DNA of 40,048 nucleotides from Aerophototrophica crusticola (GTDB lineage: Bacteria > Pseudomonadota > Alphaproteobacteria > Azospirillales > Azospirillaceae): NCBI GenBank assembly GCA_001939945.1, contig MOEB01000034.1:1-40048 (forward strand). The letters run 5' to 3'. This document shows positions 31,243-39,169 of the stretch, in pieces. The translations under genes and the position numbers were made by a program. The first letter of the stretch is position 1. Each line of letters opens with the position of its first letter. The notes beneath the pieces were generated by a model. The model was not told the DNA's origin and searched no databases. It saw nothing but the letters and a program-made list of their open reading frames with translations.

Positions 31243-32846
31243 GCCGCCCTCCCGAAGCGCAGCCGCCGCGTGCGGCCCGACGTGAAGGTGAAGCCGCCCC
31301 CGTCCCCGTCGAAGGCGACGATGCCGGTCAGCATGGGCACGGGCAGGCTGGTGACGCTGGCGTTCCACAGGCCCGGCGCGGCGTTGCTGAGCCGGTGCAC
31401 CACGGTGCCGTAGCGCCCGCGGAAGGTCAGGCGCCCGCCCTCCGGCGTCACCTCCACCAGGGCGGTGGTGCCGCTGGCCCTCGCCTCGTACCGGCCGGCG
31501 AGGGGGGCGAGGTCGGCGGCCGGGTCGGGGGTGAGCAGGTGCAAGGTCTCCTCCTGGCCGAACTCCACGCCGCGGATGGTGGCCTGCGGCTCCGCCGTCT
31601 CCGGCAGGAACAGCCTTGTATGGAACACCGGGATGGTGGGGCGGAAGCTGCCGTCGGGGAACTTCGCCAGCGGCAGGGTGGAGCCGCTGAGGCTGATGGT
31701 CGCCATGTCCCCGTGCCGGCCCAGGGTGAAGCTGGCACCGGTGCGGGGGGAGTAGTAGGTGCCGGTCGGAACCGGGCCCGCGAACGGCTCCACCGCGGGG
31801 CCGAGGCCGGGGACGCAGGCGTCAATGACCTTGTTGGCCAGGCCCATGGGGTCCACCCCCGCCCGGTTTGTCAGGATGACGATGTCCAGCCCGTGGTCCG
31901 GCACCCTGAGCATCTGGCAGGCGCCGCCGAACAGGCCGCCGGCATGGTGCACGACGCGCACGCCCCGGTATTCCCCCGACAGCAGCCCCAGCCCGTAGCC
32001 CGTGTCGTAGCCGTTGTCGAGCACGGCGGTGCGGGTCATCTCCCGCCAGGTCGCGGGCGTGCCGACGATCGGGTCGGCCATGTGCCGCAGCCAGCGCAGC
32101 ATGTCGTCCACGGTGGAGACGATGCCCCCCTCCGCCGCGATCTCCGGCCCCATGGGCTGGCGGTAGAAGCCGCCCTTGCCGTCCATCATGTGCAGGGACG
32201 CGCTGTTCGGCACGAAGTCCGTGTCCAGCAGCCGCAGCATGGTGTCGTGCATGCCCACCGGGCGGAAGACCCGCTCCTCCAGGAACGGGCCCAGGTCGCG
32301 GCCCGTGATGCGCTCGATCACCGCGGTCAGCAGCACGTAGCCGCCGTTGTTGTAGCTCCACTCCGCGTTCGGCTCGAAGTTGACGCCGTCATCCTCGGCC
32401 GTGAGCCGCACCTGGTCCTCGGTGGAGACGAAGTGGCCGGGGCCGCTGAGCTGCAACACCAGCTCCAGGGAGCAGCGCAGCCCGCTGACATGGGTCATCA
32501 GCTGGCGCATGGTGATGCGGTCGAAGCGGGGCGGCAGCTCCGGCAGGTATTTTCGCACCGGGTCGTCGGGGCTGGCCCGCCCCTCCTCCGCCAGCAGCAT
32601 GAAGGCCAGCGCGCCGAAATGCTTGGTGGTGGAGCCGATGCGCATGCGGATGGTCGGCGACAGGGTCACCGGCAGCTCCAGGCTGGCCAGCCCGAAGCCC
32701 TTGCGGTAGGCGGGCACGCCGCCCAGGGCCACGCCCACCGCCACGCCGGGCAGGTGCCCCTGGTCATAGGGGGCGAAGATGGCGTCCAGCGCCGCCGGGT
32801 CCACGCTGGCCGTGCTGCCGGGCGCGCCGGCGGTGCCGTTGTCCAT
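31239..32846 (-). CDS. S12 serine hydrolase, D-aminopeptidase/MlrB-like
   Basis: Penicillin-recognising (beta-lactamase-fold) hydrolase, 535 residues. Catalytic motifs are S72-T-T-K75 in MRIGSTTKHFGAL, Y165-N-N in EWSYNNGGY and a late HHAGGLFGG in place of KTG. After residue 370 two beta-rich domains follow (SFTLGRHGDMATISLSGS, then LAPLAGRYEARASGTTALVE), an architecture and length like D-aminopeptidase of Ochrobactrum. No signal peptide is visible, so it acts in the cytoplasm. ATGA overlap with the M81 gene and position beside an MFS gene recall mlrB. It probably removes D-residues or opens unusual peptides. Confidence 0.86.
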   Translation of the reverse strand: MDNGTAGAPGSTASVDPAALDAIFAPYDQGHLPGVAVGVALGGVPAYRKGFGLASLELPVTLSPTIRMRIGSTTKHFGALAFMLLAEEGRASPDDPVRKYLPELPPRFDRITMRQLMTHVSGLRCSLELVLQLSGPGHFVSTEDQVRLTAEDDGVNFEPNAEWSYNNGGYVLLTAVIERITGRDLGPFLEERVFRPVGMHDTMLRLLDTDFVPNSASLHMMDGKGGFYRQPMGPEIAAEGGIVSTVDDMLRWLRHMADPIVGTPATWREMTRTAVLDNGYDTGYGLGLLSGEYRGVRVVHHAGGLFGGACQMLRVPDHGLDIVILTNRAGVDPMGLANKVIDACVPGLGPAVEPFAGPVPTGTYYSPRTGASFTLGRHGDMATISLSGSTLPLAKFPDGSFRPTIPVFHTRLFLPETAEPQATIRGVEFGQEETLHLLTPDPAADLAPLAGRYEARASGTTALVEVTPEGGRLTFRGRYGTVVHRLSNAAPGLWNASVTSLPVPMLTGIVAFDGDGGGFTFTSGRTRRLRFGRAA

Positions 32847-32872
32847 GGTCCACCTGTGGGTCGTGGTTGGGC

Positions 32873-35104
32873 TCAGAACCGGGTGCCGAGGGTCAGGCCG
32901 ATGGTGCGGGGTTGCAGCACCGTGACCCGCGCCGGGCCGCCGGCCACGGCGAAGGCGGTGATGGCCGACAGCTCCCCCCGCTTGTCGAACAGGTTGCGCA
33001 CGGCCAGCCGCGCTTCCACCGGCCCCAGCTCCACGCCCAGGCGCAGGTCCACCGTCTGGTAGTCCGGCAGCCGGTACTGCGGGCTGCCGGCGCTCTGGTC
33101 GAAGCTGGCGACGCGGGCGGAGACGTGGCGGAAGGTGATCCCGGCGCTGGCCTCGTGCCCGCCCAGCTCGAAGTCGTAGTCGGCCAGGACCGTGGCGGCG
33201 AAGCGGGGCGTGTTGGGCAGCCGGTGGCCCTTGTCCCCGCCCAGGTCCGGCGCGTCCTCCCGCAGCTCGGCGTCGGCATAGGCCAGGGTGGCCCCCAGCC
33301 GCAGGGCCGCGGTGGGGCGGGCGGACAGGGTGGCCTCCACGCCGCGGACGCGGGCCGACCCCGCGTTGGCCAGCACGCCCAGGGCGTTGCGCACCGCGGC
33401 CACCTGCATGTCGTCCCAGTCGATCCAATAGGCGCTGGCGTCCAGGCTGTAGCGCCGGTCTCCCGTCTCCGCCCGCAGGCCGCCCTCATAGCTCCAGAGC
33501 TTGTCCGCCTTGAAGGTGGGGGGCGCCAGGGGCTGGCCGGTGGCCGGGTCGTTGGCCACGAAGTTCGGGCCGCCGGGGCGGTAGCCGCTGGCCACCCGGG
33601 CATAGGCCATGGCCCGGTCGGTGAAACGGTACTGGGCATTGCCCACATAGGTGACCACCTCGTCCTCCGAGGTGGCCTCCGGGAAGGAGCCCGCCAGGAT
33701 GCCGGTGGCGACCTGCTCATAGCCCTGGTCGTTGGCGGCGTAGCGCAGGCCGGCCCCCAGGTCCAGCCGGTCGGTCACGTGCCAGGTGGCGTTGGCGAAG
33801 CCGGCGGCCTCCTCATAGGTGCTGGGCAGGTCCACGGCCAGCAGCACCGGCGCCGCCAGGGCGCCGCTTGCGCCATAGGGGTCCACCCGCTGCCGCTGCC
33901 GGCTGTCCTCATGGGTGTAGAAGCCGCCCAGCAGCCAGTCCACCGCCCCGCCACCCGGGGAGGCGACCCGCACCTCCTGCACGAACTTGTCCGTCTTGTT
34001 GGACTTGGGCAGGTCCACCGCCGCGTAGTTCAGCCCGAAGCCGGCCAACAGGGGGACATACAGCGCCGACAGGTCGGTGACCCCGTCGCTGCGCACCGTC
34101 TGGTAACTGGTGATGGAGGACAGCAGCACCGGCCCGGCGTCATACTCCACCGCGCCGCTGACCAGCCGGAACTCCTGGTCGAAGCCCTCCCGGCGCAGGC
34201 GGCGCTGCTCCAGCGCGCCGCCGATGGGCCGCCCCGTCAGCCGGTCCTTGTCCACGGCGGCGTTGCCGTCGCGCTCGATGTCCTGGGCGAAGGCGGTCAG
34301 CCTGACCTCCAGCCCCTCGGACGGCGCGGCCAGCAGGTCCAGCCGGCCGCCCCCGATGTCCGCCCGGTTCAGGTTCCTGCGGCCGGCGGCGGGGTCGTCC
34401 ACGTAGCCGGCGTCGCGGGTGTGGAAGCCGCCGGCCCGGGCCGCGACCTTGCCCCCCGCCAGCGGGACGTTCAGGGCGGCGTTGCCGGTATGGCCGGTGC
34501 CGCCGTTGCGGGTCGTGGACAGGCCGAGCTGGGCCGTGCCGCCCATCGCGTCCAGCTCCGGCCGGCGGGTGACGTACTTGACCAGGCCGCCCATGGAGCT
34601 GGCGCCGTAGAGCGTGCCCTGCGGCCCGCGCAGCACCTCCACCCGCTCCAGGTCGAACAGCCCCACGTCCAGCGCCAGCGAGGCGCTGTTGGCGAAGGCG
34701 GTGCTGGAGCCGTAGGGCACGTCGTCCACATATATGGCCACGGTGGGGGAGACGTTGGCCCCCGTGGTGACGCCGCGCAGGTTCACCTGGGTGTCGCCGG
34801 CGCCGCTGGTGGTGAAGTTCAGGCCCGGCACCGTCTGGGCGAAGTCGCGGAACTGGGTGGCGCCCAGGCGCTCCAGCGTCTCCGCCGTCACGGCGGAGAT
34901 GGACAGGGGCGTGTCGGCCAGGCGCTCCTGGCGCTTCTGGGCCGTGACGATGATCTCCTCCAGCACCGCCCCGCTGCCGTCCTGCGCCTGGGCCGGGCCG
35001 GCTTGCCAGGCCGCCAGCCCCGCCAGGGCGACACCGCACGCCGCGCGCCGCCGCGCCCACTCCCGCTCCCGCCAACCCATCGGAACCCCCCGGTTCTCGT
35101 TCAT
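32873..35104 (-). CDS. TonB-dependent receptor
   Basis: Outer-membrane receptor, 743 residues from ATG 35104; ATG 35080 is an alternative with a GGGGGG just upstream. The signal peptide ends AGPAQAQDG. The plug starts LEEIIVTAQKRQERLADTPL and holds VNLRGVTTGANVSPTVAIYV, DDVPYG and VEVLRGPQGTLYGASSMGGL. The barrel ends RTIGLTLGTRF with the terminal Phe. It precedes the S12 gene by 26 bases on the same strand, heading the peptide operon, and is divergent from the D-amino-acid dehydrogenase. It is the likely port for the peptide substrate. Confidence 0.93.
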   Translation of the reverse strand: MNENRGVPMGWREREWARRRAACGVALAGLAAWQAGPAQAQDGSGAVLEEIIVTAQKRQERLADTPLSISAVTAETLERLGATQFRDFAQTVPGLNFTTSGAGDTQVNLRGVTTGANVSPTVAIYVDDVPYGSSTAFANSASLALDVGLFDLERVEVLRGPQGTLYGASSMGGLVKYVTRRPELDAMGGTAQLGLSTTRNGGTGHTGNAALNVPLAGGKVAARAGGFHTRDAGYVDDPAAGRRNLNRADIGGGRLDLLAAPSEGLEVRLTAFAQDIERDGNAAVDKDRLTGRPIGGALEQRRLRREGFDQEFRLVSGAVEYDAGPVLLSSITSYQTVRSDGVTDLSALYVPLLAGFGLNYAAVDLPKSNKTDKFVQEVRVASPGGGAVDWLLGGFYTHEDSRQRQRVDPYGASGALAAPVLLAVDLPSTYEEAAGFANATWHVTDRLDLGAGLRYAANDQGYEQVATGILAGSFPEATSEDEVVTYVGNAQYRFTDRAMAYARVASGYRPGGPNFVANDPATGQPLAPPTFKADKLWSYEGGLRAETGDRRYSLDASAYWIDWDDMQVAAVRNALGVLANAGSARVRGVEATLSARPTAALRLGATLAYADAELREDAPDLGGDKGHRLPNTPRFAATVLADYDFELGGHEASAGITFRHVSARVASFDQSAGSPQYRLPDYQTVDLRLGVELGPVEARLAVRNLFDKRGELSAITAFAVAGGPARVTVLQPRTIGLTLGTRF

Positions 35105-35152
35105 ATGTTGTCCGGATATTCCGCGCCACGTTCCTTTCCTGTCAAGAGACGT

Positions 35153-35168
35153 TTCTCCATTGGGAGAA
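35153..35168. promoter_or_regulatory. operator-like inverted repeat, TonB side
   Basis: TTCTCC-ATTG-GGAGAA is a perfect inverted repeat 49 bases before the receptor start. On the minus strand it reads TTCTCCCAATGGAGAA, matching 14 of 16 bases of the site at 35296 in front of the divergent gene. Confidence 0.6.
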
Positions 35169-35286
35169 GATTTCTCGACAGACATGGGGTTGGTGGGCGG
35201 GCTGGCATCCTTCCCGATGTCCAGGCCGCCAGCCCGCCCCTTCCGGCGAGCAGACACGAAGGCACTGGACAGGCCGGCGGCTAAGT

Positions 35287-35311
35287 GAGAAATTTTTCTC
35301 CCAATAGAAAA
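35287..35311. promoter_or_regulatory. operator-like repeats, dehydrogenase side
   Basis: A perfect palindrome GAGAAA-TT-TTTCTC (35287-35300) overlaps TTCTCCCAATAGAAAA (35296-35311), the near copy of the site at 35153. It lies 20 bases before the GTG start. A further TTTTCCGAGAA follows at 35316. Confidence 0.6.
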
Positions 35312-35330
35312 CCGATTTTCCGAGAAGCCC

Positions 35331-36458
35331 GTGGACAAGGTCGACTTCATCGTCATCGGCGCCGGCATCGCCGGGGCCTCCGTCGCGGCGGAGCTGGGGG
35401 CGCGGGCGCGCGTCCTGCTGCTGGAGGCGGAGGACAGGCCCGGCCTGCACGCCACCGGCCGATCCGCCGCCCTCTACGCCGCCAGCTATGGCGGGCCCGC
35501 CGTGCGGGCGCTGACCCGCGCCAGCCGGGCCTTCTTCGACCAGCCGCCGGACGGCTTCGCCGCGCAGCCGCTGCTGTCGGACCGGGGCGTGCTGTACGTG
35601 GCGGACCGGGAGCAGGCGCCGCGCCTGGCCGCCCTGCTGGCGGAGGTCACGGCCACCGGTGGCCACATCGCCCCGGTGGGCACGGACCTCGCCTTCTCCC
35701 TGGTGCCGCTGCTGCGGCGGGACGTGGTGGCCGCCGCGGCATTGGACCCGGCCTCCATGGACATCGACGTGGACGCCCTGCACCAGGGCTACCTGCGCCT
35801 GGCCCGCCGCCGCGGGGTGGCGGTGCTGGCAGGCGCCCGGGCGGCGGGGCCGCGTCGGGAGGGGGGCCTCTGGGTCCTGGACGCGGGCGGGCGGGCGGTC
35901 GCGGCGCCCGTGGTGGTGAACGCCGCCGGCGCCTGGGCGGAAGCCGTGGGGCGGTCCTTCGGGGCGGCCCCGCTGGGGCTGGCGGCCCTGCGCCGCACGG
36001 CCGTGCTGGTGGACCCGCCCCCGGGGGTGGAGACGGGCCACTGGCCCGTGCTGTTCGACCCGGACGAGCGCTTTTACGTGAAACCGGACGCGGGGAAGCT
36101 CCTGCTCTCCCCCGCCGACGAGACGCCGTCCGACCCCTGCGACGCCCAGCCGGAGGAGCTGGACGTGGCCATCGCCGTGGACCGGGTGCAGCAGGTGCTG
36201 GACCTGCCGGTGCGCCATGTCAGCCACCGCTGGGCGGGGCTGCGCACCTTCGCGCCGGACCGCGGCCCCGTGGTGGGCTTCGACCCCGGCGTGCCCGGGC
36301 TGTTCTGGTTCGCCGGCCAGGGCGGCTACGGCATCCAGATGGCCCCGGCCCTGGCCAGGCTCGGGGCCGCCCTGGCCTTCGGCAAGGCGGCGCCGGCGGA
36401 CATCCTGGCGGAAGGGCTCGCCCCCGCCGACGTGGACCCGGCCCGGTTCCGGGCCTGA
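35331..36458 (+). CDS. DauA-like FAD-dependent D-amino-acid dehydrogenase
   Basis: Oxidises D-amino acids to imino acids with FAD, 375 residues, the same length as D-arginine dehydrogenase DauA of Pseudomonas aeruginosa, to which it aligns without gaps in the parts I can recall. FAD motif: VIGAGIAGASVAAELG (8-23). DauA residues kept: Tyr53, Arg222, Tyr249, Arg305. Changed: His48 to Leu and Glu87 to Val. Glu87 binds the guanidinium group in DauA, so this enzyme should not favour D-Arg/D-Lys. Start GTG at 35331 with GAGAAG upstream. RidA and the XRE-cupin regulator follow on the same strand. Confidence 0.9.
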   Translation: MDKVDFIVIGAGIAGASVAAELGARARVLLLEAEDRPGLHATGRSAALYAASYGGPAVRALTRASRAFFDQPPDGFAAQPLLSDRGVLYVADREQAPRLAALLAEVTATGGHIAPVGTDLAFSLVPLLRRDVVAAAALDPASMDIDVDALHQGYLRLARRRGVAVLAGARAAGPRREGGLWVLDAGGRAVAAPVVVNAAGAWAEAVGRSFGAAPLGLAALRRTAVLVDPPPGVETGHWPVLFDPDERFYVKPDAGKLLLSPADETPSDPCDAQPEELDVAIAVDRVQQVLDLPVRHVSHRWAGLRTFAPDRGPVVGFDPGVPGLFWFAGQGGYGIQMAPALARLGAALAFGKAAPADILAEGLAPADVDPARFRA

Positions 36459-36477
36459 GGCCGGCGACTGCCGGCCC

Positions 36478-36562
36478 GCCCGCGCGTGCGGGCGTGAGCC
36501 AAGGGCGCGGATGCGCCCGCCCGGCGTTTGAGGGGGCCGCCGACCGGCCACGGTCGGCGGCC
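36478..36562 (+). repeat. three tandem tetraloop hairpins between the dehydrogenase and ridA
   Basis: Perfect stems in a row: GCCCGC with loop GCGT (36478-36493), GGGCGC with loop GGAT (36503-36518), and a twelve-base stem GGCCGCCGACCG with loop GCCA (36535-36562). The last ends 14 bases before the ridA ribosome binding site. They may stabilise, attenuate or process the messenger. Confidence 0.65.
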
Positions 36563-36590
36563 ATCGGTAACAGACAAGGAGCGCGTGACG

Positions 36591-37006
36591 ATGGTCATCC
36601 ATGGCGAGCCGCCGGTCGGCCCCTCCGGCACCCCCCTGCCCCTGTCCGTGGCCGTCGAGGCGGGCGGGCTGGTCTTCCTGTCGGGGCAGGTGCCCCTGGT
36701 GGACGGGGTCGTGCGGGGCGCCGACATCACCGAGCAGGCGGCGGTCGTGCTGGACGGCATCGCCGACACCCTCGCCCGCGCCGGGCTGGGGCTGGGGCAC
36801 GTGGTCAAGGCCACCGTCTGGCTGGTGGACGCGGCCGACTTCCCCGCCTTCAACCGGGTCTACGTGGAGCGGTTCGCCGCCCCATACCCCGCCCGCTCCA
36901 CCGTCGTCTCGGCCCGCTGGTCCCGGGTGCCAGGGTGGAGGTGGAGGTGGTGGCCGCCCGCGGGGAGCCGCGCGCGAGGCCGCTTGCGAACGCCGGGGCG
37001 GGCTGA
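36591..37006 (+). pseudogene. ridA: RidA-family imine deaminase with a frameshift
   Basis: RidA hydrolyses reactive imines, the direct product of the dehydrogenase upstream. From ATG 36591 (AAGGAG nine bases before) the protein is normal: GGLVFLSGQVPLVDGVVRGA, ATVWLVDAADFPAFNRVYVE and YPARSTVVSAR. One base is then missing at about 36914-36918; the next frame supplies the expected end LVPGARVEVEVVAARGEPRA and stops at 37006. As read, the frame continues as a Trp/Arg-rich tail to 37046, overlapping the next gene, and loses the conserved Glu of the VEVEVVA strand. The substrate Arg of PARS is kept. Either an inactive gene or a sequence error. Confidence 0.85.
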
Positions 37007-37030
37007 AATAACGGGGGCGGGCCGCGCCGC

Positions 37031-37684
37031 ATGGACAGGACGATGAGGAAGAACCAGACGCTGGGCCAGCTGATCGGCGCGCTGCGGCAGCGCAACGGCT
37101 GGACCTTGAAGCAGATGAGCGACAAGGTCGGCATCCCCCTGTCCACCCTGGCCAAGGTGGAGACGGGCAAGCTGTCGCTGAGCTACGACAAGCTGCAGCA
37201 GTTCACCGCCCGGCTGGGCCTGAGCATGGTGGACTTCCTGGCCCAGGAGGCGGGGGCGGGCGGCGGGGCCGACGCGCCGCCCGTGGTCACCGGCCGCCGC
37301 AGCCTGACGGCCGAGGGCAACGCGGTGCGCATCCGCACCGGCAACTACGACTACGAGTACCTCTGCGCCGACCTGCGCCAGAAGCGGATGGTGCCGATCC
37401 TGACCCGGGTGCACGCCGCCAGCCTGGCCGAGTTCGGCGAGCTGGTCCGGCACAAGGGGGAGGAGTTCATCTACGTGCTGGAGGGCACGGTGGAGGTGCA
37501 CCTGGAGTTCTACGCGCCGGTCACCCTGCGGGCCGGCCAGGGCATCTACATCGACAGCCTGATGGGCCACGCCTATCTCCGCAAGGACTGCGAGAGCGCG
37601 GTGGTCCTGGCCGTCTGCTCCGGCGAGGACCCCGACCTGCAGAGCGACCTGATCGGCCTGGCGGAGGCGGAGCGCCAGACCTGA
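37031..37684 (+). CDS. XRE-family regulator with cupin domain
   Basis: A 217-residue transcription factor. The N-terminal helix-turn-helix (about 12-66) reads LGQLIGALRQRNGWTLKQMS, KVGIPLSTLAKVETGKLSLS and LQQFTARLGLSMVDFL. The C-terminal cupin (about 125-205) includes HKGEEFIYVLEGTVEVHLEF, LRAGQGIYIDSLMGHAYLR and probably binds a small effector. Regulators of this build commonly sit in amino-acid or polyamine catabolic operons. It lies after ridA and is the best candidate for binding the paired TTCTCC repeats at 35153 and 35296. ATG 37043 is an alternative start. Confidence 0.9.
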   Translation: MDRTMRKNQTLGQLIGALRQRNGWTLKQMSDKVGIPLSTLAKVETGKLSLSYDKLQQFTARLGLSMVDFLAQEAGAGGGADAPPVVTGRRSLTAEGNAVRIRTGNYDYEYLCADLRQKRMVPILTRVHAASLAEFGELVRHKGEEFIYVLEGTVEVHLEFYAPVTLRAGQGIYIDSLMGHAYLRKDCESAVVLAVCSGEDPDLQSDLIGLAEAERQT

Positions 37685-37692
37685 CGCGCCCG

Positions 37693-38289
37693 TCAGCCGC
37701 GCTTCAGCAGGTCGTGCACCATCAGCGGCCCGCCGAACTGCTGCAAGGGGCCCGCCGCGGCGAGGCTGCCCAGGTCGATGGGGGCGAAGCCCAGCCGGTC
37801 CACGAGCCCCGCCACGTCGGCGTTGGCCGCCCGGTCGTCGCCGGACAGGAAGACCACCCGCCGCCCGCCCGGGCTCGCCGGGTCCTGCGCCAGCACGGCC
37901 GCCGGCAGGGTGTTGAAGGCCTTCACCAGCCGGGCGCCGGGCACAGCCTCCGCCACGATGGCGCTGGACAGGCGCCCGCCCAGGTCCTTGGGCGTGAAGG
38001 CGGGGTAGTCGATGGCGTTGGTGGCGTCCACCACCACGCGGCCCTGCCAGGGGCCGGCCCCGCGCACGGCGTCCGGCACCTTGGGGAAGGGCACGGCCAG
38101 GATGACCAGGTCGGCCGCCAGCGCCTGCTCCAGCGTCGCGGGCACCACCGTGGGCCCCAGCTCGGCCACGAGCCCGGCCAGGGAGGCAGGGCCGCGGCTG
38201 TTGGCGACGAGGACGTTGATGCCCTTGCGGGCGAACTGGCGGGCAAGGGCGGAACCGATGTTGCCGGAACCGATGATCGCGTAGGCCAT
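37693..38289 (-). CDS. NADPH-dependent F420-type reductase (NAD-binding)
   Basis: A 198-residue Rossmann protein of the F420-dependent NADP oxidoreductase type. AYAIIGSGNIGSALARQFAR is the nucleotide motif, followed by VLVANSRGP (NADPH phosphate-binding Ser-Arg), VILAVPFPKVPD and VVVDATNAIDY, with VKAFNTLPAAVL and FLSGDDRAA typical of the family. In bacteria without F420 such proteins probably use flavins or other acceptors; the substrate is unknown. It is convergent with the XRE gene, eight bases apart. Confidence 0.85.
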   Translation of the reverse strand: MAYAIIGSGNIGSALARQFARKGINVLVANSRGPASLAGLVAELGPTVVPATLEQALAADLVILAVPFPKVPDAVRGAGPWQGRVVVDATNAIDYPAFTPKDLGGRLSSAIVAEAVPGARLVKAFNTLPAAVLAQDPASPGGRRVVFLSGDDRAANADVAGLVDRLGFAPIDLGSLAAAGPLQQFGGPLMVHDLLKRG

Positions 38290-38339
38290 GGCGGCCTCCT
38301 TCTCGGGAAAGACGGTGTGGGTCTGGCCGGCGGCGGGGC

Positions 38340-38385
38340 GGCCCCGTTCGGGGCCCCTGCCCCCGCCGCGCTGGCAGGGGGCAGG
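38340..38385 (-). other. two hairpins between wrbA and the reductase
   Basis: GGCCCCG/CGGGGCC (38340-38355) and CCTGCCCCC/GGGGGCAGG (38356-38385) are perfect stems. They may end the wrbA transcript or sit in the reductase leader. Confidence 0.4.
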
Positions 38386-38435
38386 ATGCGTCCGCTCGGC
38401 CTGCCGGGAAACCGGGATAATCTCGTTCCGACCGT

Positions 38436-38448
38436 TCGAGAATCTCGA
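38436..38448. promoter_or_regulatory. palindrome TCGAGA-A-TCTCGA
   Basis: A perfect 6-1-6 palindrome in a short AT-richer patch, with one more copy of TCTCG at 38421, between wrbA and the reductase gene. Probable operator for the reductase promoter. Confidence 0.4.
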
Positions 38449-38460
38449 TAACCCCCAACC

Positions 38461-39060
38461 TCAGCCGAACAACCGGGCGGCGGTGCGGGCCACCAGCTCC
38501 CCCTGGTGGCGGGCACCGGCCAGCTCGGTCTCGCTGGGCCGGCGGCTGCCGTCGCCGCCGGCGATGGTGGTGGCGCCGTAGGGCGCGCCGCCCACCACCT
38601 CATCCACCCGCATCTGGCCCTGGTGGCTGTAGGGCAGGCCCACCACCACCATGCCGAAATGCAGCAGGTTGGTGATGATGGAGAACAGGGTCGTCTCCTG
38701 CCCGCCATGCTGGGTGGCGGTGGACGTGAAGGCCGCCCCCACCTTGCCGTTCAGGGCGCCGCGGGCCCAGAGCCCGCCCGTCTGGTCCAGGAAGGCCGCC
38801 ATCTGCGAGGCCATGCGGCCATAGCGGGTGCCGGTGCCGACGATGATGGCGTCGTACTGCTCCAGCTCCGCCACCGTGGCCACCGGAGCGGCCTGGTCCA
38901 GCTTGAAGTGGGCCTTGGCGGCGATGTCCGGGGGCACGGTCTCCGGCACGCGCCGGATGTCCACGCTGGCCCCGGCCGCGCGGGCGCCGTCGGCCACGGC
39001 TTCCGCCATCGCCTCGATGTGGCCGTAGGATGAATAGTAAAGGACCAGGACCTTCGCCAT
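38461..39060 (-). CDS. wrbA: NAD(P)H:quinone oxidoreductase WrbA
   Basis: Flavodoxin-fold FMN enzyme that reduces quinones by two electrons, 199 residues, full length. The FMN phosphate loop is [20 protein letters not shown], followed by [58 protein letters not shown] and [20 protein letters not shown], all WrbA hallmarks. The ATG is at 39060. It probably protects against oxidative or quinone stress and is unrelated to the peptide cluster. Confidence 0.95.
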   Translation of the reverse strand: MAKVLVLYYSSYGHIEAMAEAVADGARAAGASVDIRRVPETVPPDIAAKAHFKLDQAAPVATVAELEQYDAIIVGTGTRYGRMASQMAAFLDQTGGLWARGALNGKVGAAFTSTATQHGGQETTLFSIITNLLHFGMVVVGLPYSHQGQMRVDEVVGGAPYGATTIAGGDGSRRPSETELAGARHQGELVARTAARLFG

Positions 39061-39137
39061 GCCGGACTCCGGGCGGGGGCGGCAGGCCGCTTCCCGGCCC
39101 GCCTGGGAGCCCCATGCTCGACCGCCCGGGTCGGGAC

Positions 39138-39162
39138 GGATTCCGCCGGCTTGCTGGAATCC
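39138..39162 (-). terminator. hairpin after the TPR gene
   Basis: GGATTCC pairs with GGAATCC across an 11-base loop, just beyond the stop of the TPR protein at 39170. No T-run. Confidence 0.4.
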
Positions 39163-39169
39163 GCCGGGC

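Noticed and set aside
28453-37684. A complete microcystin-degradation cluster
   Set aside because: No gene of the MlrA membrane-protease type is present, so ring opening of microcystin cannot be claimed.
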